A stretch of DNA of 22,321 nt, from positions 1 to 22,321 of the IMG/VR virus record IMGVR_UViG_3300029448_000487, one strand, 5' to 3'. Below, one piece after another: positions 8,734 through 15,370 of the stretch; position 1 is the stretch's first letter; each line of letters starts with the position of its first letter. The notes under the pieces were generated by a model. That model saw nothing but the letters and a program-made list of their open reading frames with translations, ran no database searches and was not told the DNA's origin. The position numbers and the translations under genes were made by a program. The stretch is from a virus.

Positions 8734-9740
8734 TATCTATCCTCCCACCAATCATAAAGCATTTTACCACCTGTTAATGCAAGACTAGCTCCTCCAGTTG
8801 CTCCAACACCCATCAGACCTGCAACTCCTAAACCTGCTTGCGCTAAACCTATTGCATCGTTAGTATCAAATTTTCCATCTCTGTTTTTATATAAATCATA
8901 CGCACTCTTTGCAACACCTAACCCTCCAGCTACTTTACCCAAAGCACCGCCACTTCCTTGCATTTTATCCATTGCTTCCATCTCAGAATGAGAATGTAAT
9001 TCAAAACCTGCAGAAGGGGAAGAAGGAGGAGTAACAAAATTATTTATTTGATTTCTTGTAAAACTTGGCATATTGCCATCAACCCCTATTTCACCTTGAC
9101 CAGATGCCCACATGTCATCAATAACGCTTTGATCTCTTAAATGGGGGTTGTCTAACATACCCTTGTAGTAAATATCGCCTCCTTCTCTTAAAAATTGATC
9201 TTTTTGGTTTTCAAGCATAGGTTTAATTAAATTGTATGTTTTTTCTTCAGTAGCATCTGCTATTAAGTTTGTGTTTTTATCGTAAATTGTTTTGTTAATA
9301 TCAGAAATTTTATTCACACCTTGTTGAGTTGCTTCCCATTGACTATTGTCATAGATGTCTCCATATTGTGAAGGTACATCAGTATTTTCCACTGTAGTTA
9401 CCGCATCTGTAGGAGAAAGCTTCCCTACTTTTGTCATATCAATTTCAGGTACTTCTGTAGGAGTCTCTGTATTAACAAATCTATTTTCTGCTTTGGTAAA
9501 AGGTCTTTTTATTTTATTCCACCAACTGTCATCCATATATTTATCTGAATACTTTAAAGAAGGGTCGTCTTGCATCATTTCAGAAGCTTTTACATTTTGC
9601 CCTTTCACATAAGCATCGCCCAGTTTATAAGCGACACTTGCAGACCTTTGCCAGTTTTCACTTCTATTCTGTTCTTTTTCCAGTCTTTTTCTTTCGATTT
9701 CTCTTAATTGTCTTCTAGCGTCTGCTATGTAGTATTCCAT
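8733..9740 (-). CDS. Internal virion-like protein with Gly-rich hydrophobic C-terminus and EF-hand-like loop (335 aa)
   Basis: The ATG at 9740 lies two bases after the stop of the 60-residue gene; AAAGGT sits about six bases upstream. Residues 1-30 are a strongly charged helix (ARRQLREIERKRLEKEQ). The centre is acidic and polar. The last 75 residues form a Gly/Ala-rich amphipathic block (GGALGKVAGGLGVAKSAYDLY and GLGVAGLMGVGATGGASLAL). They are interrupted by a dockerin/EF-hand-like loop, NRDGKFDTNDAIGL, which keeps Asn, Asp-Gly and the final Asp of a calcium loop but lacks the first Asp. Such a tail suits membrane insertion during DNA ejection. The gene is transcriptionally coupled to the 285- and 752-residue genes. 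An internal virion protein is inferred; calcium binding is only a possibility. Confidence 0.8.
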   Translation of the reverse strand: MEYYIADARRQLREIERKRLEKEQNRSENWQRSASVAYKLGDAYVKGQNVKASEMMQDDPSLKYSDKYMDDSWWNKIKRPFTKAENRFVNTETPTEVPEIDMTKVGKLSPTDAVTTVENTDVPSQYGDIYDNSQWEATQQGVNKISDINKTIYDKNTNLIADATEEKTYNLIKPMLENQKDQFLREGGDIYYKGMLDNPHLRDQSVIDDMWASGQGEIGVDGNMPSFTRNQINNFVTPPSSPSAGFELHSHSEMEAMDKMQGSGGALGKVAGGLGVAKSAYDLYKNRDGKFDTNDAIGLAQAGLGVAGLMGVGATGGASLALTGGKMLYDWWEDR

Positions 9741-9742
9741 CT

Positions 9743-9925
9743 CTATACCTTTGTAAACTGTTGTTTATATAAAACATTATTGTATCGAACAAACTGAATC
9801 AACCCATCTGAAGTTTGCCTTAAAACAGGTACACCCTCGTCTAATTCTTGGATATTAGGAACACCTTTCTTAATTATCAACCTTTCTTGTTTTTTATGTA
9901 ATAGGACTCTTTGATCTCTATCCAT
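9743..9925 (-). CDS. Small conserved-looking structural-module protein (60 aa)
   Basis: A GTG at 9928 would give 61 residues, but the ATG at 9925 makes a TGATG overlap with the stop of the 813-residue gene, so I prefer the ATG. The protein starts with a basic helix (RDQRVLLHKKQERLIIKK). It then has a compact beta segment, LDEGVPVLRQTSDGLIQFVR, ending YNNVLYKQQFTKV. The pattern 'eGxPvlrxTxxGLxxfvrxnnxLYk' looks like a small single fold, and I recall similar short proteins next to ejection genes in marine phages. Its function is unknown. It could be a minor tail or internal component or an assembly factor. No membrane segment or signal peptide is present. Confidence 0.75.
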   Translation of the reverse strand: MDRDQRVLLHKKQERLIIKKGVPNIQELDEGVPVLRQTSDGLIQFVRYNNVLYKQQFTKV

Positions 9926-12366
9926 CACTTAACGCTCTTAGCTCGATATACAATATTTATATCGTTAATTTCAAATCCTGCAGGAACCGTTTGGAGAGCA
10001 GAATCAACAGTTGCAGGAGAAATGTATAATCTCATAGAATACACATTGCTCCAATTAATAGCATTACCCCCATCGTCAGTCGAAGGTGGTATAAATGTAT
10101 TTGTGATCCAATTATCTTGTTGGTCTAAATCGGGATCTGTCACAAAGTTTCCAAAGGTTCCCCAATTGCTTAACTGACCTCCTGTTGCTTGACCACTGGT
10201 TGCTTTTGAAGACATAATCTCTGCTCTCAATCGAACCTTGTTAATTCCACAATTTTTATGAGTAATGTAAATTTTATAAATCTTTTTTCGTGTATTAGGA
10301 AAGCCAAAATCAATATCTTTAGTTCTAAGGTCTAAAGTATTAGTTGAGGCTGGGTTTGATGACCATTCAGCTACAACAATAGCTGTACTGTTTTGTTTTG
10401 CTATCCAAGAATTACCTTGGTAGTCTACTGTAAAATTTGTTTTGTCAATGCTATCCCCAAAAACAGAATCTCCAAATACCCAACTTTGAGTTACAAAATC
10501 ATAAATATAAACATCTCCATAATTTCCATCAGAGTCTCTAAGAATCATTAACTGTCTTTCTGTAGGTATATAAGTGACCTGTATGCCTGTTCCATCGTAA
10601 AAAACATCCCAATCTTCTTTTGAAATCAATCGTCTGTTTTGTTTTTCAAATAGATTTTCAACAGACTTACCATTATAAAAATAACAACCGTTTTTATTTA
10701 CCCAAGCAATACCAAAATCTGTTTGACAAGTAGCATTAGGATTATCAATGCCTTTGTGAATAAAAGTATCTTCTAAAAATTCTAATTCTTGAGAGATATT
10801 AATTAAATGCATTTTACGAGTCTTGAATTGAAGAATCCTATCAGCATACGTCTCTAGTTTTTTTATTTCATCACCATCATTTACAGAAGCTTCAATAACT
10901 CTTTGTGGAGAAAAAGTATCAAATCTATTAGGAAAGCTTTTCATCATAGCATCACTTTTAGTTACATTGATTCCATTTTCTTTATAGACCACATTTCCTA
11001 TATAAGCCATTCTATTAGTAACTACTGCAGTTTTATAATGAGCGGAAATAGTTTCTGTTTCTTGAGGTAATCCTGTATTACTTGTATAAGAAATAGCAGT
11101 TGAAGGACTTTTAATCCACTCAGTTGCAATAAAATACCTTAACGTTCCTCCAGTACCTTCATATGCAAATTTCCATTGAACACTGTTTTGATTAGCAACA
11201 TCTGTAATACCTTTAAATAAGTCTACTTCTGCTTGTAGGTAGTAAGTGTCTGTACCTGTTTCCCTTAAATATATATTTACGCCAGTAATTCTTACGTTCA
11301 ATACTGCACTAGCATCTCGTTTAAAATAGATACCAATTTTAGCTTGAGCGTTGTTTATCCCTGTCCAAGGAACACCTGACCCTAGTTTTTTTAAAGCAGT
11401 TTCTTGAGTTCCGTCATAAATGTAAGAGTAAGCAATATCCCAAGTTTTATTCCAGCCATTCCCTCCACTAGTTTCATCTCCACTAGTAGCATAAACTAAT
11501 TTAATGGTAGGATAAGCAGGAGAACCTGGGGTAGGGTAAATGGTTATTGTACCAACGCCTGCTCGTGTAATTGAACCGTCTGAATCTGTATAACATAAAA
11601 TTCCAGAGGTAGGAGGAATTGGTTCTGCATCAGTTAATAGCCAAGTATTATTATACTCCAATCCTTCATTATTAACCGATCCTAGATTAACGATCTGCGA
11701 AGCAGAACTTAAACCCGAAGCATTCCCATTATAAGCACTTTTGGCAAAAAAGATAGTATTGTTGTAGGTTCTAAAGTGACCGTCATCCATTCCAACGTTT
11801 GAGTCAAAAGCATTTGAATTGTAAGCATCTCTAGTTTGAAATCTCATTCGATTTATATGCCCATACCATTTCCGAGTACCTGTATAGTTTGTTCCGTTTA
11901 TTCCATCTGAAAATCGAACTATACCATCTGCTTTATAAAAAACAGGTTTTGAATTTGACGTAGGGAACACATAAGCATAAGTATCGTTATCTTCCCATCC
12001 TCCCCCTGTTGCACGACTGTACACATGTAGTTTTCTAGCGTTATTATCATAAACAATAATATAATGTGCAACCACTTCAGTTCCTGCGATAAATCCACCT
12101 GAACCATCTGCAACAATTCGAGTATCATTTGCATCTTCACCGCCTGCCCAGTCTGAACTAAAAGTATAAAGCCCATAGCCAGCTATTACTTGACCTCCTA
12201 TTGAAAAAGAAGTGTTTTGGATTTCACCTAATAATTTTATTTTACCGACATGATTAACCATCACATCAGTTGCTCTGCTTAATTCATTATCAGCAATATC
12301 TCTCCATTCAGAGTGAGTGTTTAATCCTCCGTGAAATTGGTCAATTTTGTAGATTTTTTTTGGCAT
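9925..12366 (-). CDS. Large beta-rich tail/hub structural protein (813 aa)
   Basis: The ATG at 12366 is preceded by AAAGAAAG; the first 46 bases overlap the 62-residue gene. The N-terminus, KIYKIDQFHGGLNTHSEWRD followed by DIADNELSRATDVMVN, is the 'F-GGLN...di-d-E...n' opening shared by many podovirus tail-hub/stabilisation proteins. Most of the chain is short beta strands rich in Tyr, Gly, Asn and Thr. The region from about residue 450 to 640 (KSFPNRFDTFSP, KLETYADRILQFKTRKMHLI, WVNKNGCYFYNGKSVENLF) reads like beta-propeller blades. The C-terminus is another beta domain (KIYITHKNC...KVRLRAEIMSS). It lies between the neck proteins and the ejection proteins, where short-tailed phages encode the tail tube or nozzle. 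It is a structural tail protein with good confidence; the specific T7 gp12 or P22 gp10 equivalence is inferred from position and style only. Confidence 0.85.
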   Translation of the reverse strand: MPKKIYKIDQFHGGLNTHSEWRDIADNELSRATDVMVNHVGKIKLLGEIQNTSFSIGGQVIAGYGLYTFSSDWAGGEDANDTRIVADGSGGFIAGTEVVAHYIIVYDNNARKLHVYSRATGGGWEDNDTYAYVFPTSNSKPVFYKADGIVRFSDGINGTNYTGTRKWYGHINRMRFQTRDAYNSNAFDSNVGMDDGHFRTYNNTIFFAKSAYNGNASGLSSASQIVNLGSVNNEGLEYNNTWLLTDAEPIPPTSGILCYTDSDGSITRAGVGTITIYPTPGSPAYPTIKLVYATSGDETSGGNGWNKTWDIAYSYIYDGTQETALKKLGSGVPWTGINNAQAKIGIYFKRDASAVLNVRITGVNIYLRETGTDTYYLQAEVDLFKGITDVANQNSVQWKFAYEGTGGTLRYFIATEWIKSPSTAISYTSNTGLPQETETISAHYKTAVVTNRMAYIGNVVYKENGINVTKSDAMMKSFPNRFDTFSPQRVIEASVNDGDEIKKLETYADRILQFKTRKMHLINISQELEFLEDTFIHKGIDNPNATCQTDFGIAWVNKNGCYFYNGKSVENLFEKQNRRLISKEDWDVFYDGTGIQVTYIPTERQLMILRDSDGNYGDVYIYDFVTQSWVFGDSVFGDSIDKTNFTVDYQGNSWIAKQNSTAIVVAEWSSNPASTNTLDLRTKDIDFGFPNTRKKIYKIYITHKNCGINKVRLRAEIMSSKATSGQATGGQLSNWGTFGNFVTDPDLDQQDNWITNTFIPPSTDDGGNAINWSNVYSMRLYISPATVDSALQTVPAGFEINDINIVYRAKSVK

Positions 12367-12509
12367 ACTTTCTTTTTAGGAGCTTCTTTTGTTCCTCTTA
12401 ATATGGCTTCTCTGTTCCATCTATCCATAGCGTAGACTTTTTCCCAATCAACAACTTCATCAAAGTCTTGAGCTTCTTCGTAATGAACAGGTTTGTTATT
12501 TAAACTCAT
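12321..12509 (-). CDS. Orphan small protein (62 aa), function unknown
   Basis: It starts with ATG at 12509, overlapping the end of the upstream 56-residue gene by 14 bases, and itself overlaps the start of the 813-residue gene by 46 bases. The first half is acidic with aromatic residues (YEEAQDFDEVVDWEKVYAMD); the second half is basic (APKKKVCQKKSTK). No motif is recognised. There is no strong Shine-Dalgarno; expression would depend on coupling to the upstream gene. The mutual overlaps on both sides make it somewhat less certain than its neighbours. However, without it the stretch from 12367 to 12495 would be the only long gap in this block, and its composition is protein-like. Confidence 0.6.
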   Translation of the reverse strand: MSLNNKPVHYEEAQDFDEVVDWEKVYAMDRWNREAILRGTKEAPKKKVCQKKSTKLTNFTED

Positions 12510-12666
12510 TTACAAATTCTTTGACCTTTGCAAACATTTTATCATCTTCTTTTGTAGGTGTTCTTTTAACCAATTGTTCTATAAACCAAATAATTGCACC
12601 TTTTGCTCCATACTTAGAAACTTTTTTTGCAATGTATCTATCTATTGCTTTTGATAACATACTCAT
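12496..12666 (-). CDS. Microprotein with EQLVKRTPTKEDD motif (56 aa), second of a paralogous pair
   Basis: This is the downstream half of a longer open frame reaching up to 12813. I place the start at the internal ATG at 12666 (MSMLSKAIDRY) because this ATG overlaps the stop of the 51-residue gene as ATGA, the usual coupling geometry. The upstream extension would read as a very basic low-complexity stretch that is just a shadow of that gene. Residues 1-22 are a basic amphipathic helix (KAIDRYIAKKVSKYGAKG) and 23-33 are hydrophobic (AIIWFIEQLV). Then come KRTPTKEDD and a Lys/Phe helix. The E-x-L-V-K-x-T-P-T-x-x-D-D core matches the neighbouring protein, so the two look paralogous. The role is unknown; the weakly hydrophobic helix and the closeness to the holin-like and lysozyme-like genes make a membrane or lysis role possible. 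Confidence 0.7.
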   Translation of the reverse strand: MSMLSKAIDRYIAKKVSKYGAKGAIIWFIEQLVKRTPTKEDDKMFAKVKEFVNEFK

Positions 12667-12818
12667 TTGCTTTTTTCCCCTTTTACCATTTTTGTTAGAC
12701 CCTGCATAACTACGTCTAGAAGAATATCGTCTTTGTCGCTTGGAGACATCTTTACTATTTTTTCTGCCACCATAAACGCCAACAATACCCATTCCCAATT
12801 CTCTGCTAACCATTCCAT
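12663..12818 (-). CDS. Hidden microprotein with EKIVKMSPSDKDD motif (51 aa), first of a paralogous pair
   Basis: This short frame is easily missed. The ATG at 12818 has a perfect AAGGAGG five bases upstream, embedded in the stop of the phosphoesterase gene. That is the best ribosome-binding site in the area. A competing ATG at 12813 in another frame is ten bases from the same site and opens a less protein-like reading. The product begins MEWLAENWEWVLLAFMVAEK, an aromatic hydrophobic helix, followed by IVKMSPSDKDDILLDVV and a short basic tail, ending at the TGA at 12663-12665. It overlaps the next start as ATGA. I recall 'VK-(L/M)-(T/S)-P-(T/S)-K-x-D-D' small proteins in other phages, but with no established function. 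A small membrane-associated, possibly holin-related, protein is an inference. Confidence 0.75.
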   Translation of the reverse strand: MEWLAENWEWVLLAFMVAEKIVKMSPSDKDDILLDVVMQGLTKMVKGEKSK

Positions 12819-12828
12819 TGAAACCTCC

Positions 12829-13710
12829 TTAGTTTGACCATGCTCTTATTTTTTTATCACTAAATTCCATTGTAACCCATCCTGTACGGATCATAGGGAA
12901 GAATGAATATCGAGCGTATTCAGCATAGTCTAGAAAAGACCCTCCTCTACAATACCATATCCTTTTTAAATCTTCTTTAGGAGTAGCGTCATCACTAACA
13001 GTAATTGAATCTATAGGCTTTGCATATAATTGATGATTATGCCCTAAGAAATAGACATCTCCATCTGTATAGACTGCCGCCATTTTATCTAATTCTAAAT
13101 CTCCATTCTTTCCACCACCTCTACCGTGACCACTTACTAAATGCCATTTCTTTGATTTAACTTGTAGCCTTGTATATCCAGGTAATTTAAAATAGGGTAC
13201 TTGCAATTCGTCTGCTAGAATCTTGGATATATCCATACCAAGAATATTAACACTGCGAATAAAATCATGGTTCCCCCCTCTAATAAATAGAAGTTTATCA
13301 GCAATTTTTTCAATTCGTTTTCTAAATGATATATGCTGATCATCGGGTTCCATTGCTTGCCCTCTTTGAGAAATCTTATAATTTGGTGGAATAAGTTCAA
13401 TGTTGTCTCCGTTTAAAAACCATCTTGCATTAGGATCAGCATCGACTTCTTCTATAAACTCATTAAAATGATCATAGCTATGTTCTTGAGCACCATGATG
13501 AACATCTGTTGCACCGTGTACTCGTATTGTAGTGTCAAAAGTATAATCAAGGATTCCTCCTGCTTCAACTTCTCCTATTTGATCGCTTATATTTTCTTCG
13601 CTTATTACTACAGAAAACCATTTACCGCACTTTGTACAGTGATAGCGTTTTCTGTCGTTTCTAGTACCTCTACGTTGCGTTTCTGTTGAGAGGCAATGTG
13701 GACATCCCAT
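12829..13710 (-). CDS. Zinc-ribbon / calcineurin-like metallophosphoesterase fusion (293 aa)
   Basis: The ATG at 13710 overlaps the upstream stop as TAATG. Residues 3-28 form a four-cysteine zinc ribbon, CPHC ... CTKC (C3, C6, C25, C28), with the basic RYHC and GKWF pattern seen in transposase-type ribbons. A complete metallophosphoesterase domain follows. Motif I is D-x-H in GATDVHH (D69, H71), motif II GDN (101-103), motif III GNHD (146-149), a histidine in VSGHGRGGG (H195), and GHNH (223-226). All expected metal ligands are present, so it should be an active two-metal phosphodiesterase or phosphatase. The ribbon probably binds nucleic acid or protein. It sits between the holin-like gene and the microproteins in the structural operon. 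The substrate is unknown; a cytosolic DNA or RNA end-processing role, or a role in virion assembly, cannot be separated from sequence. Confidence 0.92.
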   Translation of the reverse strand: MGCPHCLSTETQRRGTRNDRKRYHCTKCGKWFSVVISEENISDQIGEVEAGGILDYTFDTTIRVHGATDVHHGAQEHSYDHFNEFIEEVDADPNARWFLNGDNIELIPPNYKISQRGQAMEPDDQHISFRKRIEKIADKLLFIRGGNHDFIRSVNILGMDISKILADELQVPYFKLPGYTRLQVKSKKWHLVSGHGRGGGKNGDLELDKMAAVYTDGDVYFLGHNHQLYAKPIDSITVSDDATPKEDLKRIWYCRGGSFLDYAEYARYSFFPMIRTGWVTMEFSDKKIRAWSN

Positions 13711-13967
13711 TAAGTAAAAAGGGATCCTAAATACCCTGACAAAGCAGATGCGAGAGCTACAATAGCTACCACTACTCCTTTGTGAACTGCATTGGTTGAT
13801 TCCATTTCAGTTATCCTTGTTTCATGTTGTTTGATTGTACCATTTATTTCATCCAACCGATTTGACTGCCATTGCTGAGAGAACCACATTTTCTCTCTCC
13901 ATTCATCCATCATGATGTCGCCATCACTATTCCTTGGCATAGGCTCTAATGAGGGTTTACGACTCAT
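13710..13967 (-). CDS. Holin-like coiled-coil protein with C-terminal membrane helix (85 aa)
   Basis: Two in-frame starts exist. ATG 13973 is only three bases from GGAGG; ATG 13967 is about eight bases away and is preferred (85 instead of 87 residues). The upstream lysozyme-like gene overlaps the start region. Residues 20-60 are a charged helix (RLDEINGTIKQHETRITEME) with coiled-coil heptads. Residues 64-84 (GVVVAIVALASALSGYLGSLF) form one transmembrane segment, and the chain ends almost at once. Helix plus C-terminal membrane anchor resembles XhlA-type holin partners. Because it follows a peptidoglycan-degrading protein gene directly, a role in lysis is likely, but a virion membrane-puncturing role cannot be excluded. 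Confidence 0.8.
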   Translation of the reverse strand: MSRKPSLEPMPRNSDGDIMMDEWREKMWFSQQWQSNRLDEINGTIKQHETRITEMESTNAVHKGVVVAIVALASALSGYLGSLFT

Positions 13968-14403
13968 ACCCATTTGCCTCCATAAAATGTTTTATAGTTC
14001 CTTTTCCCAAGTGAGTGTTATAATAGGCTTTCCAATAATGAGCTTGGTCTAAATGCGTTTTAGGTAAAGGCTTAGGAACCCTTCTATAATGAAGTCTACA
14101 AAAAGCGACTTGCAATGCAATGTTACTTAAGAGTCCAAATTCTAAGTCAGCACCACAAAATCCTAACTCATCTAATGCATCTTTGTATTTAGGTCTATAC
14201 ACCACATAGTTATTTAGAATATCTCTTGTTGTGGCTGGTTCCATTTGGAAGAACCCTATAGCAGGACCTTTGATCTGTTTAAGGTGCTTGTAGTGACTTT
14301 CAGCTTGACCAGTAGCCATAATTAAAGACAATGCTTGTTCAGAGAATAGATTCATTCTTTCTAGGGTTTCTCTAGCAATAATCTCAACATGATCTCGTAT
14401 CAT
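13957..14403 (-). CDS. Lysozyme/transglycosylase-like peptidoglycan hydrolase (148 aa)
   Basis: The ATG at 14403 has AAGGA about six bases upstream. Residues 29-59 carry the lytic-transglycosylase-like signature: MATGQAESHYKHL with a candidate catalytic Glu35-Ser36, then GPAIGFFQMEPATTRD. The latter corresponds to the 'G-A-x-G-L-x-Q-x-x-P-x-T' motif of soluble lytic transglycosylase folds. The remaining part is helical (LSNIALQVAFCRLHYRR) and ends in HYWKAYYNTHLGKG, a Trp/Tyr pattern typical for the C-terminal lobe of this fold. There is no signal peptide, so export would need a holin or virion delivery. The next gene is holin-like, which supports an endolysin. Position within virion genes alternatively fits a virion-associated lysozyme that opens the wall at infection. 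Confidence 0.8.
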   Translation of the reverse strand: MIRDHVEIIARETLERMNLFSEQALSLIMATGQAESHYKHLKQIKGPAIGFFQMEPATTRDILNNYVVYRPKYKDALDELGFCGADLEFGLLSNIALQVAFCRLHYRRVPKPLPKTHLDQAHYWKAYYNTHLGKGTIKHFMEANGYES

Positions 14404-14412
14404 AATGTTTCC

Positions 14413-14772
14413 TTATTTTATAGCACTTGAAAAAGTTGGTGTAACTTTTCTAACTGCTTTTATTTTATTATTACTGTCTATATCAACCCATTTTAAAAAT
14501 TCTTTATGGTAAAACATCATTGCTTCCATTTCACCCACTTGTTCAAATCTCTTAGACTTTAAATAAGCTATTAAAGCTTGTGCTAATGTTTCACTTACAT
14601 CTAAATCAGATGATTCATCAGTTGGGATAAAAGGAATAGTGCTAAATTCCAACATTAACCCTTCAGTGATTGATTCTGTAGGAGAAACCCATTCCCCTTC
14701 TTTCCATTCTACAACTGCAATATTTCTACCTCTGATGTAGTATGCATATTTAGTTTCAGGTTTATAAGCCAT
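14413..14772 (-). CDS. Probable head/neck completion protein (119 aa)
   Basis: The start overlaps the end of the 93-residue gene by 11 bases. AGAGGA lies about a dozen bases before the ATG. The N-terminus is beta (YAYYIRGRNIAVVEWKEGEW), then SPTESITEGLMLEFSTIPFI. The second half is a helical pair, SETLAQALIAYLKSKRFEQV and EMEAMMFYHKEFLKWVD, with an acidic TDESSDLDVSE between them. I recognise this order ('YYI..n.iavie...W.sP...D-E-S-d-x-l-d...Al..Yvkak..e..g') as a recurring protein of phage structural modules, located between capsid and tail genes. Its exact function is not known to me. A head-tail connector or completion protein is the best guess from position. Confidence 0.75.
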   Translation of the reverse strand: MAYKPETKYAYYIRGRNIAVVEWKEGEWVSPTESITEGLMLEFSTIPFIPTDESSDLDVSETLAQALIAYLKSKRFEQVGEMEAMMFYHKEFLKWVDIDSNNKIKAVRKVTPTFSSAIK

Positions 14773-15043
14773 CTTGGTCTACATCCTCTACATTTCTTAT
14801 TCTAGGAATTTGTCTGTACTTTATAATCCCATCATCTCCTTCCCATTTAGCTCTTACATCTAAAAGATCAACCATAACAGGAGGTAGCGTATAAAATCTT
14901 TGATCTTTCACAAGATCAGACTTTCCTTGTTCTACTTTTTCAGGATACCTACTTTGTATTTCTATAAATGCAGATTTTAAATAAGATTTAGTTAGTCCTA
15001 ACTCTTTTATATCTGCTCTTTGCATTAATTCAATTAATTTCAT
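14762..15043 (-). CDS. Probable small connector/adaptor protein (93 aa)
   Basis: The gene starts three bases after the 107-residue gene stops; the only Shine-Dalgarno-like sequence is a GGGG about eleven bases upstream. Residues 1-35 are helical (ELMQRADIKELGLTKSYLKS). Then comes a beta core DQRFYTLPPVMVDLLDVRA and KYRQIPRIRNVED. The 'YxLPxxmvdllxV' strand followed by a second strand with IPRI recalls the small beta domain of head-to-tail adaptor proteins. Coming between the 358-residue structural protein and the 119-residue protein, it probably belongs to the neck. The assignment is by position and a short motif only. Confidence 0.7.
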   Translation of the reverse strand: MKLIELMQRADIKELGLTKSYLKSAFIEIQSRYPEKVEQGKSDLVKDQRFYTLPPVMVDLLDVRAKWEGDDGIIKYRQIPRIRNVEDVDQDGL

Positions 15044-15046
15044 GCT

Positions 15047-15370
15047 TTAACCCCAACTGGTTTCAAATACAACCCCTATATCATTGTATTTATTTGATGA
15101 GAAATTTTCTGTGTAATTTTGACCATCCCATGTTAAAGTTTCTATTTCATTGTTCCATAAAAAAGGAGTCATTTGAACAACTTCTTCACCTTCAATTAGC
15201 TCAACTCCTAAAGAATTAACCCAAGTAGAATCAGAGACCTCAGCAATAGGAGTTTCAGCTACTATGGTCGCATTGTTTTTATCTTTCCATACTATTGCAT
15301 CGTTAGAAACTTGTACCCCTGCATCGTTAACTACTATAGGATTAGGAGGTTGCTGAATTGTCCAAGACAT
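15047..15370 (-). CDS. Beta-rich small structural-module protein, unknown (107 aa)
   Basis: The ATG at 15370 overlaps the stop of the 358-residue gene as TAATG. The sequence is acidic, with no Lys-rich or helical section. It alternates short strands: MSWTIQQPPNPIVV, DAIVWKDKNNATIVAETP, FLWNNEIETLTWDGQNYT and DIGVVFETSWG. It is Trp-rich for its size and starts and ends with a Trp-containing strand. This would fit an Ig-like or other all-beta accessory of the capsid or neck, such as a decoration protein, but no family is recognised. Confidence 0.7.
   Translation of the reverse strand: MSWTIQQPPNPIVVNDAGVQVSNDAIVWKDKNNATIVAETPIAEVSDSTWVNSLGVELIEGEEVVQMTPFLWNNEIETLTWDGQNYTENFSSNKYNDIGVVFETSWG

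Noticed and set aside
11919-12176. Minus-strand 85-residue frame
   Set aside because: It is a shadow frame inside the 813-residue tail protein gene.
12667-12813. N-terminal half of a 105-residue frame (basic, RRYSSRRSYAGSNKNGKRGKK-like)
   Set aside because: It overlaps the better supported 51-residue gene in another frame, has worse spacing from the Shine-Dalgarno, and has a shadow-like composition.
13627-13704. Zinc ribbon as remnant of an IS1-type transposase
   Set aside because: The ribbon is in frame with an intact phosphoesterase, and no transposase catalytic domain, inverted repeats or target duplication are seen.
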